Source: Methanomassiliicoccales archaeon
GTDB taxonomy: Archaea; Thermoplasmatota; Thermoplasmata; Methanomassiliicoccales; JAAEEP01
Reading direction: 5' to 3'
DNA length: 45,992 nucleotides
NCBI GenBank assembly: GCA_013415695.1
Contig: JAAEEP010000017.1
Location: forward strand, 1-45,992
Part shown: one piece after another, positions 1 through 9,253 of the stretch
How the letters are laid out: each line of letters begins with the position of its first letter
How positions within the stretch are numbered: position 1 is the first letter of the stretch
Translations under genes and position numbers: made by a program
Notes under the pieces: model-generated
What the model was told of the DNA's origin: nothing
Databases searched by the model: none
The model's input: only the letters and a program-made list of their open reading frames with translations

Positions 1-119
1 CCCGCACATTCCCGATCAGAGGGGGAAGGCTCGTGAAGGGAACCTGGCAGAGCATTTTCCTGCTGGAGCTCGACGGTCCAAGGAACAGGCAGGTCGTGGT
101 GGAGATCATGGGCGAGTAG
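1..119 (+). CDS. C-terminal fragment of YjbQ/UPF0047 family protein
   Basis: An open frame (codons starting at position 3) enters from the left edge and stops at TAG 117-119, leaving 38 residues. The visible tail has the pattern [18 protein letters not shown] followed by a run of valines and a final IMGE. This matches the conserved C-terminus of the YjbQ/UPF0047 family (small beta-rich trimeric proteins, some with secondary thiamine-phosphate synthase activity). The start and the rest of the gene lie outside the window, so nothing can be said about its operon. The match is by motif recognition only. Confidence 0.75.
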   Translation, partial: RTFPIRGGRLVKGTWQSIFLLELDGPRNRQVVVEIMGE

Positions 120-280
120 AAGTCAGATCAGGGTCAAACCGCACCTATCATTTCGGTGAAAGGTATCGGACAGCATCCACGAAGAATGAGACATGCATCA
201 CAGCGATACCATGACAGGGGGGCTCAAGCGGTCAGAGCCGGAAGGGCAACAAGGTCCCAGAGAGTCCCACCCCGTCGAGG

Positions 281-979
281 TCACTTGTAGCAACTCTCAC
301 CCGCGTCGTCGTGATCCTGGGGAAAGAAGGGACATTTCTCCTTGATGCAATCGCCGTTCAGTTCGGTGAATTTGCATCTTCCCCTTGCCCCGCTGATAGC
401 CAGGTTGTGTCCTGCAGCTCCAAGCTCCAGAGAGGCCAGCTCGAAGGCGGAGTAAGCCGCTCTGGGGCAGCATCTGGGTCCACCGATCTCAGCCGCACAG
501 GCAAGTGCCCTTGATGTGACCCTCATGACCATCGATCTCCCCCCGTCATGCATGGGGGTGATCTTCTCCACAATGCTGAAGGCGACGCCCACACCGACCG
601 CTCCTCCGCAGGCTCCATGAAATCCGCAGGAGCCCCCGGGGATATTCATCCCTCTCTCCAAGGCCTCTTCGACGTCCTCGACTGAGAGATCCTCTCCAGA
701 GTTGGCGAGGCACTTGATGATTATTCCAGGTACAATGGCATGATGCCAAGCTCCATGGACGGGAAGATGATCGGAGGCGGACCATTCCTGTCTCATGGCA
801 TCGATCACCTGCTCGTACATGAGAACCGGATCTGCCCCGGTCATGGAATGAACGATCTCGAATATTCTAGGATAGAAGGATTGGAGCTTTTTCATGTCCG
901 TTCCTTTCCTCCGGTGAGCGGTCTCCCCGAATTCCATCATTCTCCAGATCTCTCTAATATCCTGAGCATCGTTCTCCAT
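281..979 (-). CDS. DUF5714-like cysteine-rich protein
   Basis: Protein of 232 residues. The ATG at 979 is preceded by a GAGGTGA ribosome binding site, which supports this start. The central part carries HGAWHHAIVPGII, then a Gly/Cys-rich segment GGSCGFHGACGGAVGVGVAF, a CAAEIGGPRCCPR segment, and a C-terminal CIKEKCPFF motif. The HxxxP and GxCGFxGxCG signature resembles the DUF5714 family, known mostly from methanogens and clostridia and sometimes linked to methyltransferase or radical SAM genes. No such partner is visible here. The clustered cysteines suggest metal or Fe-S binding, but this is inference and the function is unknown. It stands alone between the YjbQ fragment, which reads towards it, and the hydrolase pair. 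Confidence 0.7.
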   Translation of the reverse strand: MENDAQDIREIWRMMEFGETAHRRKGTDMKKLQSFYPRIFEIVHSMTGADPVLMYEQVIDAMRQEWSASDHLPVHGAWHHAIVPGIIIKCLANSGEDLSVEDVEEALERGMNIPGGSCGFHGACGGAVGVGVAFSIVEKITPMHDGGRSMVMRVTSRALACAAEIGGPRCCPRAAYSAFELASLELGAAGHNLAISGARGRCKFTELNGDCIKEKCPFFPQDHDDAGESCYK

Positions 980-1075
980 TCCATCACCTCAAACTCCTGC
1001 CAACCAAGGCACGAAACGACATAACCTTTCCCATGGACCAATCGGGAGTTGGGGGCCATTGTCATAGTGGGGATT

Positions 1076-1867
1076 TCATCCCTCGATCTCCTTTCGGAGC
1101 ACCTCGAAGAATGTATCCCTGACCATCTTCTCCATCCATGGTTTGTGACCGCAATCCTCCAGCAGAATGAATCTGAAATCCCGAAGGACCCTAGAGAGCG
1201 GTTCTCTGACGCCCTCGGCCGGATGAGGGTCGAAGTCGCCTTGAATGGCGACGACTGGGCACTGGACCTCTGCCGCGATCTCCAGAAGCCTCCCGCTCCT
1301 TCTCAGTTCATGGGCCTCACCCCATACACTCTGGTATACATCATAGCTGATCTCCACCTGCTCATCATCAGCCACAGGGTGAAACGAATCTGCCACGGAT
1401 ATCAGGAAACCAAGTCTGGACATCTTCTCGTCCTTATCGATCTCCAAGGGGTCACGAAGATCCTCAATGATCGATAGCACCTCCCCCCTCTCCATCTCCC
1501 CCATCCTCTCCATTCTGGTCCTCATGATGCTAGCAGCGTATTTCTCCTCGAAGGGCCCACTTCCGACAAGGATGAGCTTACTGATCAGACGGGGTGATCT
1601 GGCGGCGACTATCAGGCTCAGCCAGGCTCCCCACGACCAGCCGATCAGAATTGCAGGTAAATCGGAACTGCTCTCGACGATCGAGCTGAGCTCCTCGACC
1701 TGACCTTCGAGCGAATCGACGATCTGGAATGGCTCCAGTACTCCCCTGGTCAACGAGAGCTCACGGGCGACAGGGGCCATCTCCCCGGGAGCACCAGGTC
1801 CACCGTGCACCACCACAATGTCGAAGGGCGGTTGACCGTGTCTCCTGGGATTCCCGTTCTCAATCAT
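1076..1867 (-). CDS. alpha/beta hydrolase
   Basis: A 263-residue cytoplasmic alpha/beta hydrolase. The ATG at 1867 forms an ATGA overlap with the stop of the upstream iron-sulfur gene; a longer reading frame exists, but its extra N-terminus is Arg-rich shadow of that gene. The fold signature is complete: HGGPG oxyanion segment at residues 21-25, nucleophile elbow GWSWG with Ser78, an acid-bearing loop GDFDPHP around 210-216, and catalytic His241 in CGHKPW. This is the proline-iminopeptidase/esterase type of layout, but the substrate cannot be told. The overlap implies translational coupling with the QueG-like protein. Confidence 0.85.
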   Translation of the reverse strand: MIENGNPRRHGQPPFDIVVVHGGPGAPGEMAPVARELSLTRGVLEPFQIVDSLEGQVEELSSIVESSSDLPAILIGWSWGAWLSLIVAARSPRLISKLILVGSGPFEEKYAASIMRTRMERMGEMERGEVLSIIEDLRDPLEIDKDEKMSRLGFLISVADSFHPVADDEQVEISYDVYQSVWGEAHELRRSGRLLEIAAEVQCPVVAIQGDFDPHPAEGVREPLSRVLRDFRFILLEDCGHKPWMEKMVRDTFFEVLRKEIEG

Positions 1868-2733
1868 ATATCGGCTTCCCCTTCGCTCACCGGGTCGATG
1901 TGTTCGCAGGGTACGCCGGTCTGGCAAAGACCGCAGCCGTAGATCTCGATGCCGTACCTTTCCCTGATCATGTCCGCCTGACCGTAGACGAACTCGGAGC
2001 ACTTCACCTTGTCATGCCCCTTCTCGGAGATGGCGTTCACAGGGCAGCGCTTGGCGCAGACCTTGCAGCCCCCGTTGTTGAAGTATATGCAAGCGGCGTG
2101 GATGTCCCTTTGTCTCTCAGGGGATCGGAAGGGAAAATTCACGATGACGCTGCCTATCCTGTGTGCCTTCCCCCTGGCAGTGATCAGACCGTCGGAGAGG
2201 CCGAAGGTACCCAGTCCGCAGGCGAACGCCACATGACGCTGTGACCAGTTCGAGGCCTTTCCCACCCTCGCGTCGTCGACAGTTCTGAAAGCCTTGCTCT
2301 GCTCTGGTGCGACTGCTACATACCCCCTGCTTTCGAGTAACGAGACGAGGTGCCTTTGAAGGCACTTATTGAACATCTCCCCGAAGAGTCGAGTGTGGGA
2401 CCAGCGCTCGGAGGGGCCATCTTTCATCGAGGCATTCTCTCTTCTTGTAGCCTCGGAGATTGGTAGTACGAATGATATTACTCCTACCCCATTCGCCCCA
2501 GGAGCGTTCCTGCCAATGTTCTTACAATAACTGGCCATCACCTCCTGAGGCGTCCTATGAAAATCTCCGATGATCTTCTTGAGCTCCATGAAGATGGGAT
2601 CCCCGCCCGATGCGAAACCCACGAGCGGTTCATCGAAGAATGGTGAACAATCTACGCCTGTCATCCTGTTATCCTCGTCCTCCAGGACAAACCGTCTTAT
2701 CTCAGACGCTACCCATTCCTCAAAACCATTCAC
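1864..2733 (-). CDS. QueG-like 4Fe-4S cluster protein (epoxyqueuosine reductase family)
   Basis: A 289-residue protein. The GTG at 2733 is chosen because GGAGGT (2740-2745 on the minus strand) lies six bases upstream; a GTG seven codons earlier lacks a ribosome binding site. The segment SQRHVAFACGLGTFGLSDG (about 164-182) is typical of the epoxyqueuosine reductase / COG1600 family. C-terminal cysteines C223-x2-C226-x3-C230-P and C267-x2-C270-x5-C276, with C215 and C245, can hold one or two 4Fe-4S clusters. It lacks clear evidence of the full cobalamin-binding QueG architecture, so it may be a reductase of another substrate. It is the first gene of a two-gene operon with the hydrolase. Confidence 0.75.
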   Translation of the reverse strand: MNGFEEWVASEIRRFVLEDEDNRMTGVDCSPFFDEPLVGFASGGDPIFMELKKIIGDFHRTPQEVMASYCKNIGRNAPGANGVGVISFVLPISEATRRENASMKDGPSERWSHTRLFGEMFNKCLQRHLVSLLESRGYVAVAPEQSKAFRTVDDARVGKASNWSQRHVAFACGLGTFGLSDGLITARGKAHRIGSVIVNFPFRSPERQRDIHAACIYFNNGGCKVCAKRCPVNAISEKGHDKVKCSEFVYGQADMIRERYGIEIYGCGLCQTGVPCEHIDPVSEGEADI

Positions 2734-2824
2734 CCAATGACCTCCATGACGCACTCTTTATCAAATGGAGGGATGCCCTCAATACTCTTTCTCTTCAAAG
2801 TAGGTCATGAACTGACATCATTGC

Positions 2825-2856
2825 GGAAAAAGGAAAATTGTGCCCCATGTGGGGCA
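2825..2856 (-). terminator. Hairpin plus T-rich terminator of the C25 protease gene
   Basis: Downstream of the protease stop on the minus strand is a perfect 6-bp stem, TGCCCC (2841-2846) against GGGGCA (2851-2856) with a 4-nt loop. On that strand it is followed by a tract rich in T (2825-2840). Position and direction fit a terminator for the minus-strand gene ending at 2880. Confidence 0.6.
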
Positions 2857-2879
2857 TCATATGTTTTTCCAAAGGTTTC

Positions 2880-5800
2880 TCAAATGATTTCCGGCTTCAC
2901 CGCAACTACCTGAATAGTTCCAGTCTCCAACGAATGCTTCTTGCCTCGTTCATCGTACCACTTGAGTGTCGCACCAGAGTTGAGATCGTATGTTCCAGGG
3001 GAAGTGTATTCCTGCTTTCCAGCGGGATTGAGCTTGGTGTACACCGTCATCTGGAGCATGAAGGCCTCTCCCTCCACTATCTGGTCGAGTGACCATTCCA
3101 TCCTGACCTGTTTCATTGTTCCTTTGGAATACGAGATATCGTACTCGGTAAGGAGGTTGGCCATCACCGAGTCGGCTATGTAGTCCAGCTCGGCTCCGAA
3201 GTGATCCTTCAGGATGGCGTCCACCATGTCATAGTCGAAGTTGTTCTTCACGATGAAGGTGAACTCCCAGCTGTTGTTTGTGTTCACGATGACCACATCT
3301 GGACCGTCGGCGGTTTTGGAGAGTGTGGCCCCCTCGTAGACCAGGATCATCAGGTCATCGGACACTCCGAGGGATATCGCGGGGAAGCATGGTAGCTTGA
3401 CCTCGACCAAGACACTGTTGCTCACCGTCGTGTCCACGGCGTGAGCGCGGTTGATCCTAACCTCGTAGGTGATGTTCTGATCACCTGTTCCCAGGTCGAA
3501 TACTAGCTGCTGATGGGGTGGCGGGGTCATCACCTCGTTCACGGTGGGCTCGATGGGAGAGCCGTTCCGGGTCGCAGAGTGCATCACGAAGCTGAACTCG
3601 TTGGGAAGGTCATCGGTAAGGTTCAGTGTTTCAAGGTTGTCGATGGCCCATGTTGTGGAGATCTCGATGGAGACCATCACGGGCTGCGCCAGCTCCGCTT
3701 CGTCCTCCCAGATGTTCTTCTTCACCCCCATGTAGTGGGCGGTGTACAGCGCTCCCTCGAAGAAGACTTGGACAGTGGGTGGTGCTGCGTATATGGTGAG
3801 TACGGTATAGTTGACGGTCCAGCATACGAGGATGTACTTCTCGCTCTGATCGATCTCGATCAGCTCTGTTGCCGTGAGGGTCGTTTCATAGTGCGTCCAG
3901 TTGGTCCAGCTGAAATCATTCGCCGAGGAGAGCACGACCACGTAGTCGTCGATATCTCCTCCGGAGACGCTATCGGGCCAGCTCGGATTCGCCGTTCCGA
4001 TCGTCACCTCGGTCGAAGTGGAATCCGGCAAGCCCTCGGCGGCGAGGGTGATCTTGAACTCCAGGTGGTAATCGAGGACGTAGGTAGTCGCGGCCAACAC
4101 GGTGTACGATGTCTGATCGTTGGTGTGACATCTCATATCAGAATCGATCAGCACGATCTCGCTCATGGTGATGGTGCTCCCTATGTCGCACCAGTCCTGC
4201 CATGGACTGGCGTCACAGTAGTATCCGGTCTGTGCGGTTCCGAACTGCTCATAATTCACTTCTCCAGGATGAAGGGATGAGAGACACATTCCCGTGGCTT
4301 GCACGCTGCATTTGTACTGCTCCCAGTAATCCAAAATCGTGGTTGCAGACCCAGTGACCTGATAACTGGTCGTGTCGGGTGTGAACCACCTATGGCTGGC
4401 GTCCGATGCTGTTGAGGGATTGGAGAATGTGTAGTAGCTGTTCTCGTCCATCCAGGTCGAGAGGGAAACGGCGTCGTAGAGGTCGTAACTCAGGCTAGCT
4501 TCATCCAACTCGTAGTCCAGGTTGACGTGATTCGCCACGTTAAGATCGGTATAGCCCACGGTATCGACACCGCAATTGATCCAATACTGATGGATGTAGT
4601 CGACCGTGGCCGTGATATCACCGTTCACGGTCCAGGATGTAGTATCCGTGGTGTGATACCTCTCGGTGGAGCTCACCACCACCACATCCTCGATCTGCAC
4701 CGTTGTACCCGCATCGCAGAGCTCGCTGAAGCCAGCACCATCCCAGATCAGCTTGGACTTAAGGACCCCATTCTGGGTGTAGCTGACGGAAGCTCCTGGA
4801 ATCATCGGCATGCCGTTGGTGTTGATGGTGACCTGGTGCTGCTGGTAGTACTGGACTTCGAGATCGATGATGGGCTCCACCACGATGAAGTTCACCTGAT
4901 CATCGGTCGTGTACATCGACCCAGGTACTGTGGGATCGATGCTGAGGGAGGTGCCATGGTCGCAGTCGATCGAGGTTATCCCGTTCCCGACGTTGATGGA
5001 CTTGGCGGTGCCACCCTCAGTGTAGGTGACGGTGGTCAGGCCAGCCGGTGCCAGGCCGCTCACATCGATATTCACCGCGTGCTTACCGGTCATTCTCAGC
5101 GTTGGATCACCTGTGAGTGACATCCCGTAAACCCACTTCCTGTCGACCTCGGCAGTGGAGGCGAACCAGTCGCCGAACGCCTCACCCACGGTGTCACCGT
5201 TACCTATCGGAGTATAGAACGGACCTTCGTTGAACATGCTCCCTGTCTTGGTGGATGCCAGGGCGATCAGCGTCGTGCTTGGATTGAGCACCTGCCAACC
5301 CGCGAGGTAGTCTTCGGAGGTGAAGCGACCTCCAGAGCAGACGAACAGGTTGTAGAACATGTTTGGTGAGTCGGTCTCGTCCCATCCTTGCACATCAGGG
5401 ACCGCATCCACCCTGGCTCCTGGCTCCCATATCGATACGGCGGGATTGTTTGTATCGGGAACCTTGAACCTGTGGCCCGTAGGGGAACCGTGACACATCA
5501 CGTGGACTATTGTGTATCCGTCGTCAAGGTGGTCAAGGTAGTTGGCCTCGCATGTTGTAGCCTTGTCCGTCACGTGCGTTCGTGATGATATGGCGTATCC
5601 TACCCTGTCATAGACATCGTTGGCCGGTGTCCAGTCATCGTCAACATACACCAGGGCTTCTTGGTCATAGGAGATATCGCCAATCCTGAAATCGTGGTTC
5701 TTGTCGAAATAGTCGGTCAGTAGGGTGATCTCGTCCCCGGACATCAGATCCGCGCGAATTCTCCCAAGCCAGATATCGGCCTCGATATCACCGCTACCTG

Positions 5801-6443
5801 CGGTATGGATATTGTACATTCCATCGGTGTCGTTATCCTCCCAGTACCCGTCTAGATCCATGTAGAACAGGTCACAGGGAAACTCCTCATGCTTTGGTGG
5901 AGCAGGGCTAGGATCCCATTGTGATTCCATCTCGAACCAGGCTGCAGTGATATTGCCCACCATGAAGCACCCCTGGAGTCCAGAGGCCCAGGCCGTACTG
6001 AGATGAGACCTTATGGTATCCGGAGAGGTCCCGGTTGCCACGGTGAAGATACGGACTCCAAGGCCCGTCTTCTCCACGTCGTCGGCATACCTGTCCAGCT
6101 CATCATCGATGTCACTGTAGATCCTTGACTCCACGATCACATCCATGAAGGGCGAGAGCGTGGTATCTCGCTGCATTATCGGAATGAAGGAGATGTAGAT
6201 CGGGAAAAGATAGATGTCCAAAATACCAAGATCCAGTATGAGATTGTAGTAATCAGGAGCAACTCTGTCAACTTCCGTTGTCAAGAGGTTCTCCGATGTG
6301 TCAGTCGCTGCGGAGCCCTCACTGGAGCCAGGTAGGATGATCAAGCACGATGTCACCATTCCCAGGGCAACCAAGATGCATACTATGGCCATTGAGATAT
6401 TCTTTGGATTTCTTCTTGCACTTAAGTCGATATTCTTCGACAT
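2880..6443 (-). CDS. Secreted gingipain-like (C25) cysteine protease with Ig-like repeats
   Basis: A protein of about 1187 residues from the ATG at 6443 (a GTG three codons upstream is possible). An N-terminal signal segment (about 17-38, AIVCILVALGMVTSCLIIL) targets it for export. Residues about 60-410 look like the caspase/gingipain fold: LFYMDLDGYWEDND, the catalytic His in VHVMCHGSPTGH (about His318) and the catalytic Cys in NLFVCSGGRF (about Cys369). Four tandem modules of 75-95 residues follow (about 520-860), each carrying a pattern like ERYHTTDTTSWTV near its end, and then a DUF11-like beta-rich C-terminus. No C-terminal membrane anchor is seen. Likely role: extracellular protein degradation. 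It is monocistronic, with a hairpin terminator. Confidence 0.85.
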   Translation of the reverse strand: MSKNIDLSARRNPKNISMAIVCILVALGMVTSCLIILPGSSEGSAATDTSENLLTTEVDRVAPDYYNLILDLGILDIYLFPIYISFIPIMQRDTTLSPFMDVIVESRIYSDIDDELDRYADDVEKTGLGVRIFTVATGTSPDTIRSHLSTAWASGLQGCFMVGNITAAWFEMESQWDPSPAPPKHEEFPCDLFYMDLDGYWEDNDTDGMYNIHTAGSGDIEADIWLGRIRADLMSGDEITLLTDYFDKNHDFRIGDISYDQEALVYVDDDWTPANDVYDRVGYAISSRTHVTDKATTCEANYLDHLDDGYTIVHVMCHGSPTGHRFKVPDTNNPAVSIWEPGARVDAVPDVQGWDETDSPNMFYNLFVCSGGRFTSEDYLAGWQVLNPSTTLIALASTKTGSMFNEGPFYTPIGNGDTVGEAFGDWFASTAEVDRKWVYGMSLTGDPTLRMTGKHAVNIDVSGLAPAGLTTVTYTEGGTAKSINVGNGITSIDCDHGTSLSIDPTVPGSMYTTDDQVNFIVVEPIIDLEVQYYQQHQVTINTNGMPMIPGASVSYTQNGVLKSKLIWDGAGFSELCDAGTTVQIEDVVVVSSTERYHTTDTTSWTVNGDITATVDYIHQYWINCGVDTVGYTDLNVANHVNLDYELDEASLSYDLYDAVSLSTWMDENSYYTFSNPSTASDASHRWFTPDTTSYQVTGSATTILDYWEQYKCSVQATGMCLSSLHPGEVNYEQFGTAQTGYYCDASPWQDWCDIGSTITMSEIVLIDSDMRCHTNDQTSYTVLAATTYVLDYHLEFKITLAAEGLPDSTSTEVTIGTANPSWPDSVSGGDIDDYVVVLSSANDFSWTNWTHYETTLTATELIEIDQSEKYILVCWTVNYTVLTIYAAPPTVQVFFEGALYTAHYMGVKKNIWEDEAELAQPVMVSIEISTTWAIDNLETLNLTDDLPNEFSFVMHSATRNGSPIEPTVNEVMTPPPHQQLVFDLGTGDQNITYEVRINRAHAVDTTVSNSVLVEVKLPCFPAISLGVSDDLMILVYEGATLSKTADGPDVVIVNTNNSWEFTFIVKNNFDYDMVDAILKDHFGAELDYIADSVMANLLTEYDISYSKGTMKQVRMEWSLDQIVEGEAFMLQMTVYTKLNPAGKQEYTSPGTYDLNSGATLKWYDERGKKHSLETGTIQVVAVKPEII

Positions 6444-6529
6444 AGCTATCACTGTTCTGCGTTCTTCTTGAATAAATAGGTAGAGTTTGAAATCGACAGT
6501 AGCCCTTCTGAGCCGAAACTACTTATAAT

Positions 6530-6562
6530 TATATTTAATATATTATATTATATTATATTAAC
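6530..6562. repeat. AT-only island with (TATTA)4 repeat between divergent surface genes
   Basis: A stretch of almost pure A/T, including four copies of TATTA at 6541-6560, lies between the divergent C25 protease (start 6443) and the small surface protein (start 6697). It probably serves as, or flanks, the promoters of both genes. On the minus strand a TATA-like CTATTTATT element near 6470-6482 sits about 30 nt before the protease ATG. On the plus strand CCTATAAATC near 6609-6619 fits the small gene. Confidence 0.6.
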
Positions 6563-6696
6563 ACCATTAATATTTCGAGGAAACTGATGGGGGGTGTCCA
6601 AGACGATAACCTATAAATCTTGATGACCTCTATACTAGCCTCACCACAATTTGGCTTGTGAATAATCAAGTCTGGGGAAAGTAAGGAGTCTAACAA

Positions 6697-7140
6697 ATGC
6701 TCCGAAGATCAATGATCATTACCTTCATCGCACTGGTTTCGATCACATGCCTTCTAGCACCTTCGGTCGCAGGTGAAATGGCAGACGACCAGACGACGCT
6801 CCCCGCTACGATCACGGGACGGACGGTCGATCCCTTTGACGAGCCCATTTCCGGTGTACTCGTTATTATTGATACAGGAGAGAACACCACTACTGACTCC
6901 CAGGGCCATTTTACTCTCTTCACCACCAGACAGGACCACACAATCAGCTTCTACAAGGAAAACTACACCACCGAGACGTTCTTCATCTCAATCTCCCATG
7001 ACCAGGGCACTCTTAACATTGGTGAGATCACACTACAAGGTGATCCCAATCCTAACATGACGATGATTTTCATCATATTCATCGGCTGCACCGCTTTCAT
7101 CGTCATCGTTTTGGCATTGGCTTTCATGAGCAAGGATTAG
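6697..7140 (+). CDS. Small membrane-anchored surface protein with carboxypeptidase-regulatory-like domain
   Basis: A 147-residue protein. The ATG at 6697 has AAGGAG about ten bases upstream. Residues 1-26 form a signal peptide ending near SVAG. Residues about 38-115 (TITGRTVDPFDEPISGVLV, then DSQGHFTL) match the transthyretin-like carboxypeptidase regulatory / CnaB-type beta-sandwich pattern. Residues about 120-143 form a hydrophobic C-terminal anchor followed by SKD. It is therefore predicted to sit on the outer face of the membrane. It is divergent from the C25 protease and may be co-regulated, which is inference. It has no visible catalytic motif. Confidence 0.75.
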   Translation: MLRRSMIITFIALVSITCLLAPSVAGEMADDQTTLPATITGRTVDPFDEPISGVLVIIDTGENTTTDSQGHFTLFTTRQDHTISFYKENYTTETFFISISHDQGTLNIGEITLQGDPNPNMTMIFIIFIGCTAFIVIVLALAFMSKD

Positions 7141-7221
7141 CTGGCATAGCAGATCTCGTAGTCAGGTTTATTATGAATGTTCTCAGATTGAAAAGGGAGA
7201 CAATTTCTTTGGAGATTCTAA

Positions 7222-8703
7222 ATGTCACGCAGATCGATCTTGATCATTGGAGGGGGCATCGCCGGTCTGTCGACCGGATGCTATGCCCAAATGAATGGAT
7301 ACGATACCACTATCCTTGAAATGCATGACCGCCCTGGGGGCATGTGTACCTCTTGGCAAAGGAAAGGCTACACATTCGATTACTGCATCCATAATTTGGC
7401 GGGAACAAGACCCGGTTCCGGATTGAGTCAGATGTGGGATGAACTGGGTGCGTTCAAGGGGACGGAGGTGATCGACCACGAGGTCTTCCAACGGGTGGAA
7501 TCCTGCGACGGAAAGGAGTTCAACCTGTACTGTGACCTAGACCGTTTGGAAAGGCATATGAAGGAAATATCTCCCGATGATTCCAAGGTCATCGATGAGT
7601 TCGTGAACGCGGCGCGATCCTTCTCCAAGATAGACTTCTTCGGAATGGGCACGGGCGGCTTCAAGCTGGGCATGATCAGCAAGATGGGTAAGCTCATGAA
7701 GTACAGCAAGATGACGATCGAGGAGTTCTCCAGCAAATTCAAGGATCCCTTCCTGAGAAGGGCGTTCCGAACGGTCCAGTACAATATGTCGGAGATCCCA
7801 ATGACGGTCATTCTGGTATTCATGTCCGGCTTTGACAATGGAGACCTTGGATGGCCCAAGGGAGGTTCATTCGAATTCAGCAGGCGGATCGAGTCCCGCT
7901 TCATAGAGCTGGGTGGGGAGATTAGGTACCGCCATAAAGTAAAGAGGATAATCGTGGACAACAACCGAGCTGTGGGGGTGGAGATGGAGGACGGGTCGGA
8001 GCAGATCGCCGATATCGTGATCTCCGCGGCCGATGGTTATTCCACAATATTCGGGATGCTCGATGGCCGATACCTGAACGACAGGATCAACTCCTACTAC
8101 GAGGCCATACCAAAGAACGAACCGTTCGGCATAGAGGTCAATCTGGGAGTGAATCGCGATGTCTCCAGCGAACCGCACGCCATCACCCTACTTCTCGAGA
8201 CCCCTCTCAAGATAGAGGACAGGGAGGAAGATTCAATCTACCTCGAGCTCTTCGACAACGATAGCGGATTGTGCCCCAAGGGCAAGGGTATCATCAAGGC
8301 CGATCTGGTGGGTAGTTACGAGTACTGGAAGGCGCTCCGCACCGACCTGGAGAGGTACCGTGCGGAGAAGGACGAGATTGCCAGGCGCGTGATCGATATC
8401 CTCGAGGAGAGGTTCCCCGGGTTGAGGGACCAGGTCGAGGTCGTGGATGTCACCACTCCCGTGACCTGCGAGAGGTACACCGGCAACCTTCATGGGTATC
8501 AGCCATGGCCATCAAAGGTGCACACCAGGAAAGTCATGAAGGAGGGTCTGAGCAGGACGCTACCAGGACTCGAAGGTTTCTTCATGGTCGGCCAGTGGGC
8601 CGGAGCCACCGTCGGCGTGAGCACCGTAGCCCTCATGGGAAGGGACACGATCGAGAAGCTGTGCAGGATGGACAAGAAGAGATTCGTGAGCCAGATTGTT
8701 TGA
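7222..8703 (+). CDS. FAD-dependent oxidoreductase, phytoene desaturase / carotenoid isomerase-like
   Basis: A 493-residue flavoprotein with GGAG upstream of the ATG. The N-terminal dinucleotide-binding motif GGGIAGLSTGC, then EMHDRPGGMCTSW and a C-terminal GFFMVGQWAGATVGVSTVAL segment, define the COG1233 family (CrtI/CrtO desaturases and related isomerases). Archaeal members act on isoprenoid chains such as carotenoids or possibly lipid geranylgeranyl groups. No other carotenoid gene is visible, so the substrate is open. A Rieske ferredoxin gene follows 83 nt downstream with its own TATA-like element, and could serve as electron partner (inference). Confidence 0.8.
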   Translation: MSRRSILIIGGGIAGLSTGCYAQMNGYDTTILEMHDRPGGMCTSWQRKGYTFDYCIHNLAGTRPGSGLSQMWDELGAFKGTEVIDHEVFQRVESCDGKEFNLYCDLDRLERHMKEISPDDSKVIDEFVNAARSFSKIDFFGMGTGGFKLGMISKMGKLMKYSKMTIEEFSSKFKDPFLRRAFRTVQYNMSEIPMTVILVFMSGFDNGDLGWPKGGSFEFSRRIESRFIELGGEIRYRHKVKRIIVDNNRAVGVEMEDGSEQIADIVISAADGYSTIFGMLDGRYLNDRINSYYEAIPKNEPFGIEVNLGVNRDVSSEPHAITLLLETPLKIEDREEDSIYLELFDNDSGLCPKGKGIIKADLVGSYEYWKALRTDLERYRAEKDEIARRVIDILEERFPGLRDQVEVVDVTTPVTCERYTGNLHGYQPWPSKVHTRKVMKEGLSRTLPGLEGFFMVGQWAGATVGVSTVALMGRDTIEKLCRMDKKRFVSQIV

Positions 8704-8786
8704 TGAGTAATTCACCACCCAGCGAATCTTTCAAGCATTCGGTAACTAGTATATATGCCGGGTTAGAATCGATTAGGAGGGATACA

Positions 8787-9107
8787 ATGGCCAAGGTCAA
8801 AGTGGCAGCGAAATCGGAGCTTGGTACGAACAAGATGATGGGGCTGGACCTGCAGGGTAGATACATTCTTCTGGTGAATATAAATGGGGAGTATCATGCG
8901 ATCGATGGGCTTTGCTCCCACCTCAAGGGAAGGCTCTGGGAAGGAAGCTTGATGGGTAACATCGTCAAGTGCCCACGGCACGGGGCAGAATTCGATATTC
9001 TAACAGGCAGGGCTGTCAAGAAGCCGAGGATCCCACTCGCCAAGGCCAAGAACCTGAACAAGTACGAGGTGACTGTGGAAGGGGACGACATATTTCTTGA
9101 CCTTTGA
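8787..9107 (+). CDS. Rieske-type 2Fe-2S ferredoxin
   Basis: A 106-residue protein. ATG 8787 is preceded by AGGAGG at 8775-8780, and a TATA-like AGTATATATGCC lies near 8747-8758; in-frame codons further upstream belong to the shadow of the flavoprotein gene. Cluster ligands are visible as C43-x-H45 (GLCSHLKG) and C62-x2-H65 (KCPRHG), the canonical Rieske pair of two Cys and two His. Size and lack of a membrane segment indicate a soluble ferredoxin of the nitrite-reductase-small-subunit / dioxygenase-ferredoxin type. Its partner enzyme is unknown. Confidence 0.9.
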   Translation: MAKVKVAAKSELGTNKMMGLDLQGRYILLVNINGEYHAIDGLCSHLKGRLWEGSLMGNIVKCPRHGAEFDILTGRAVKKPRIPLAKAKNLNKYEVTVEGDDIFLDL

Positions 9108-9253
9108 TCCGAGACGATGGGGTTTGTCAGAGAACTCTTAGGAACCGACGATATTTCACTCTTTGTACACATCAGAAGAATACAATTCAAACGCTGGAAG
9201 GGGTCAGATATGGATATCGATGATGCGTAAGTACCGACATCCTCTAGATCATC

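Noticed and set aside
4527-5120. 197-codon plus-strand open frame inside the C25 protease
   Set aside because: His/Ile-rich shadow of the minus-strand gene, without ribosome binding site or recognisable domain.
9208-9230. Six-codon frame after GGAAGGGG near the Rieske gene
   Set aside because: Too short for a gene; no conserved leader pattern.
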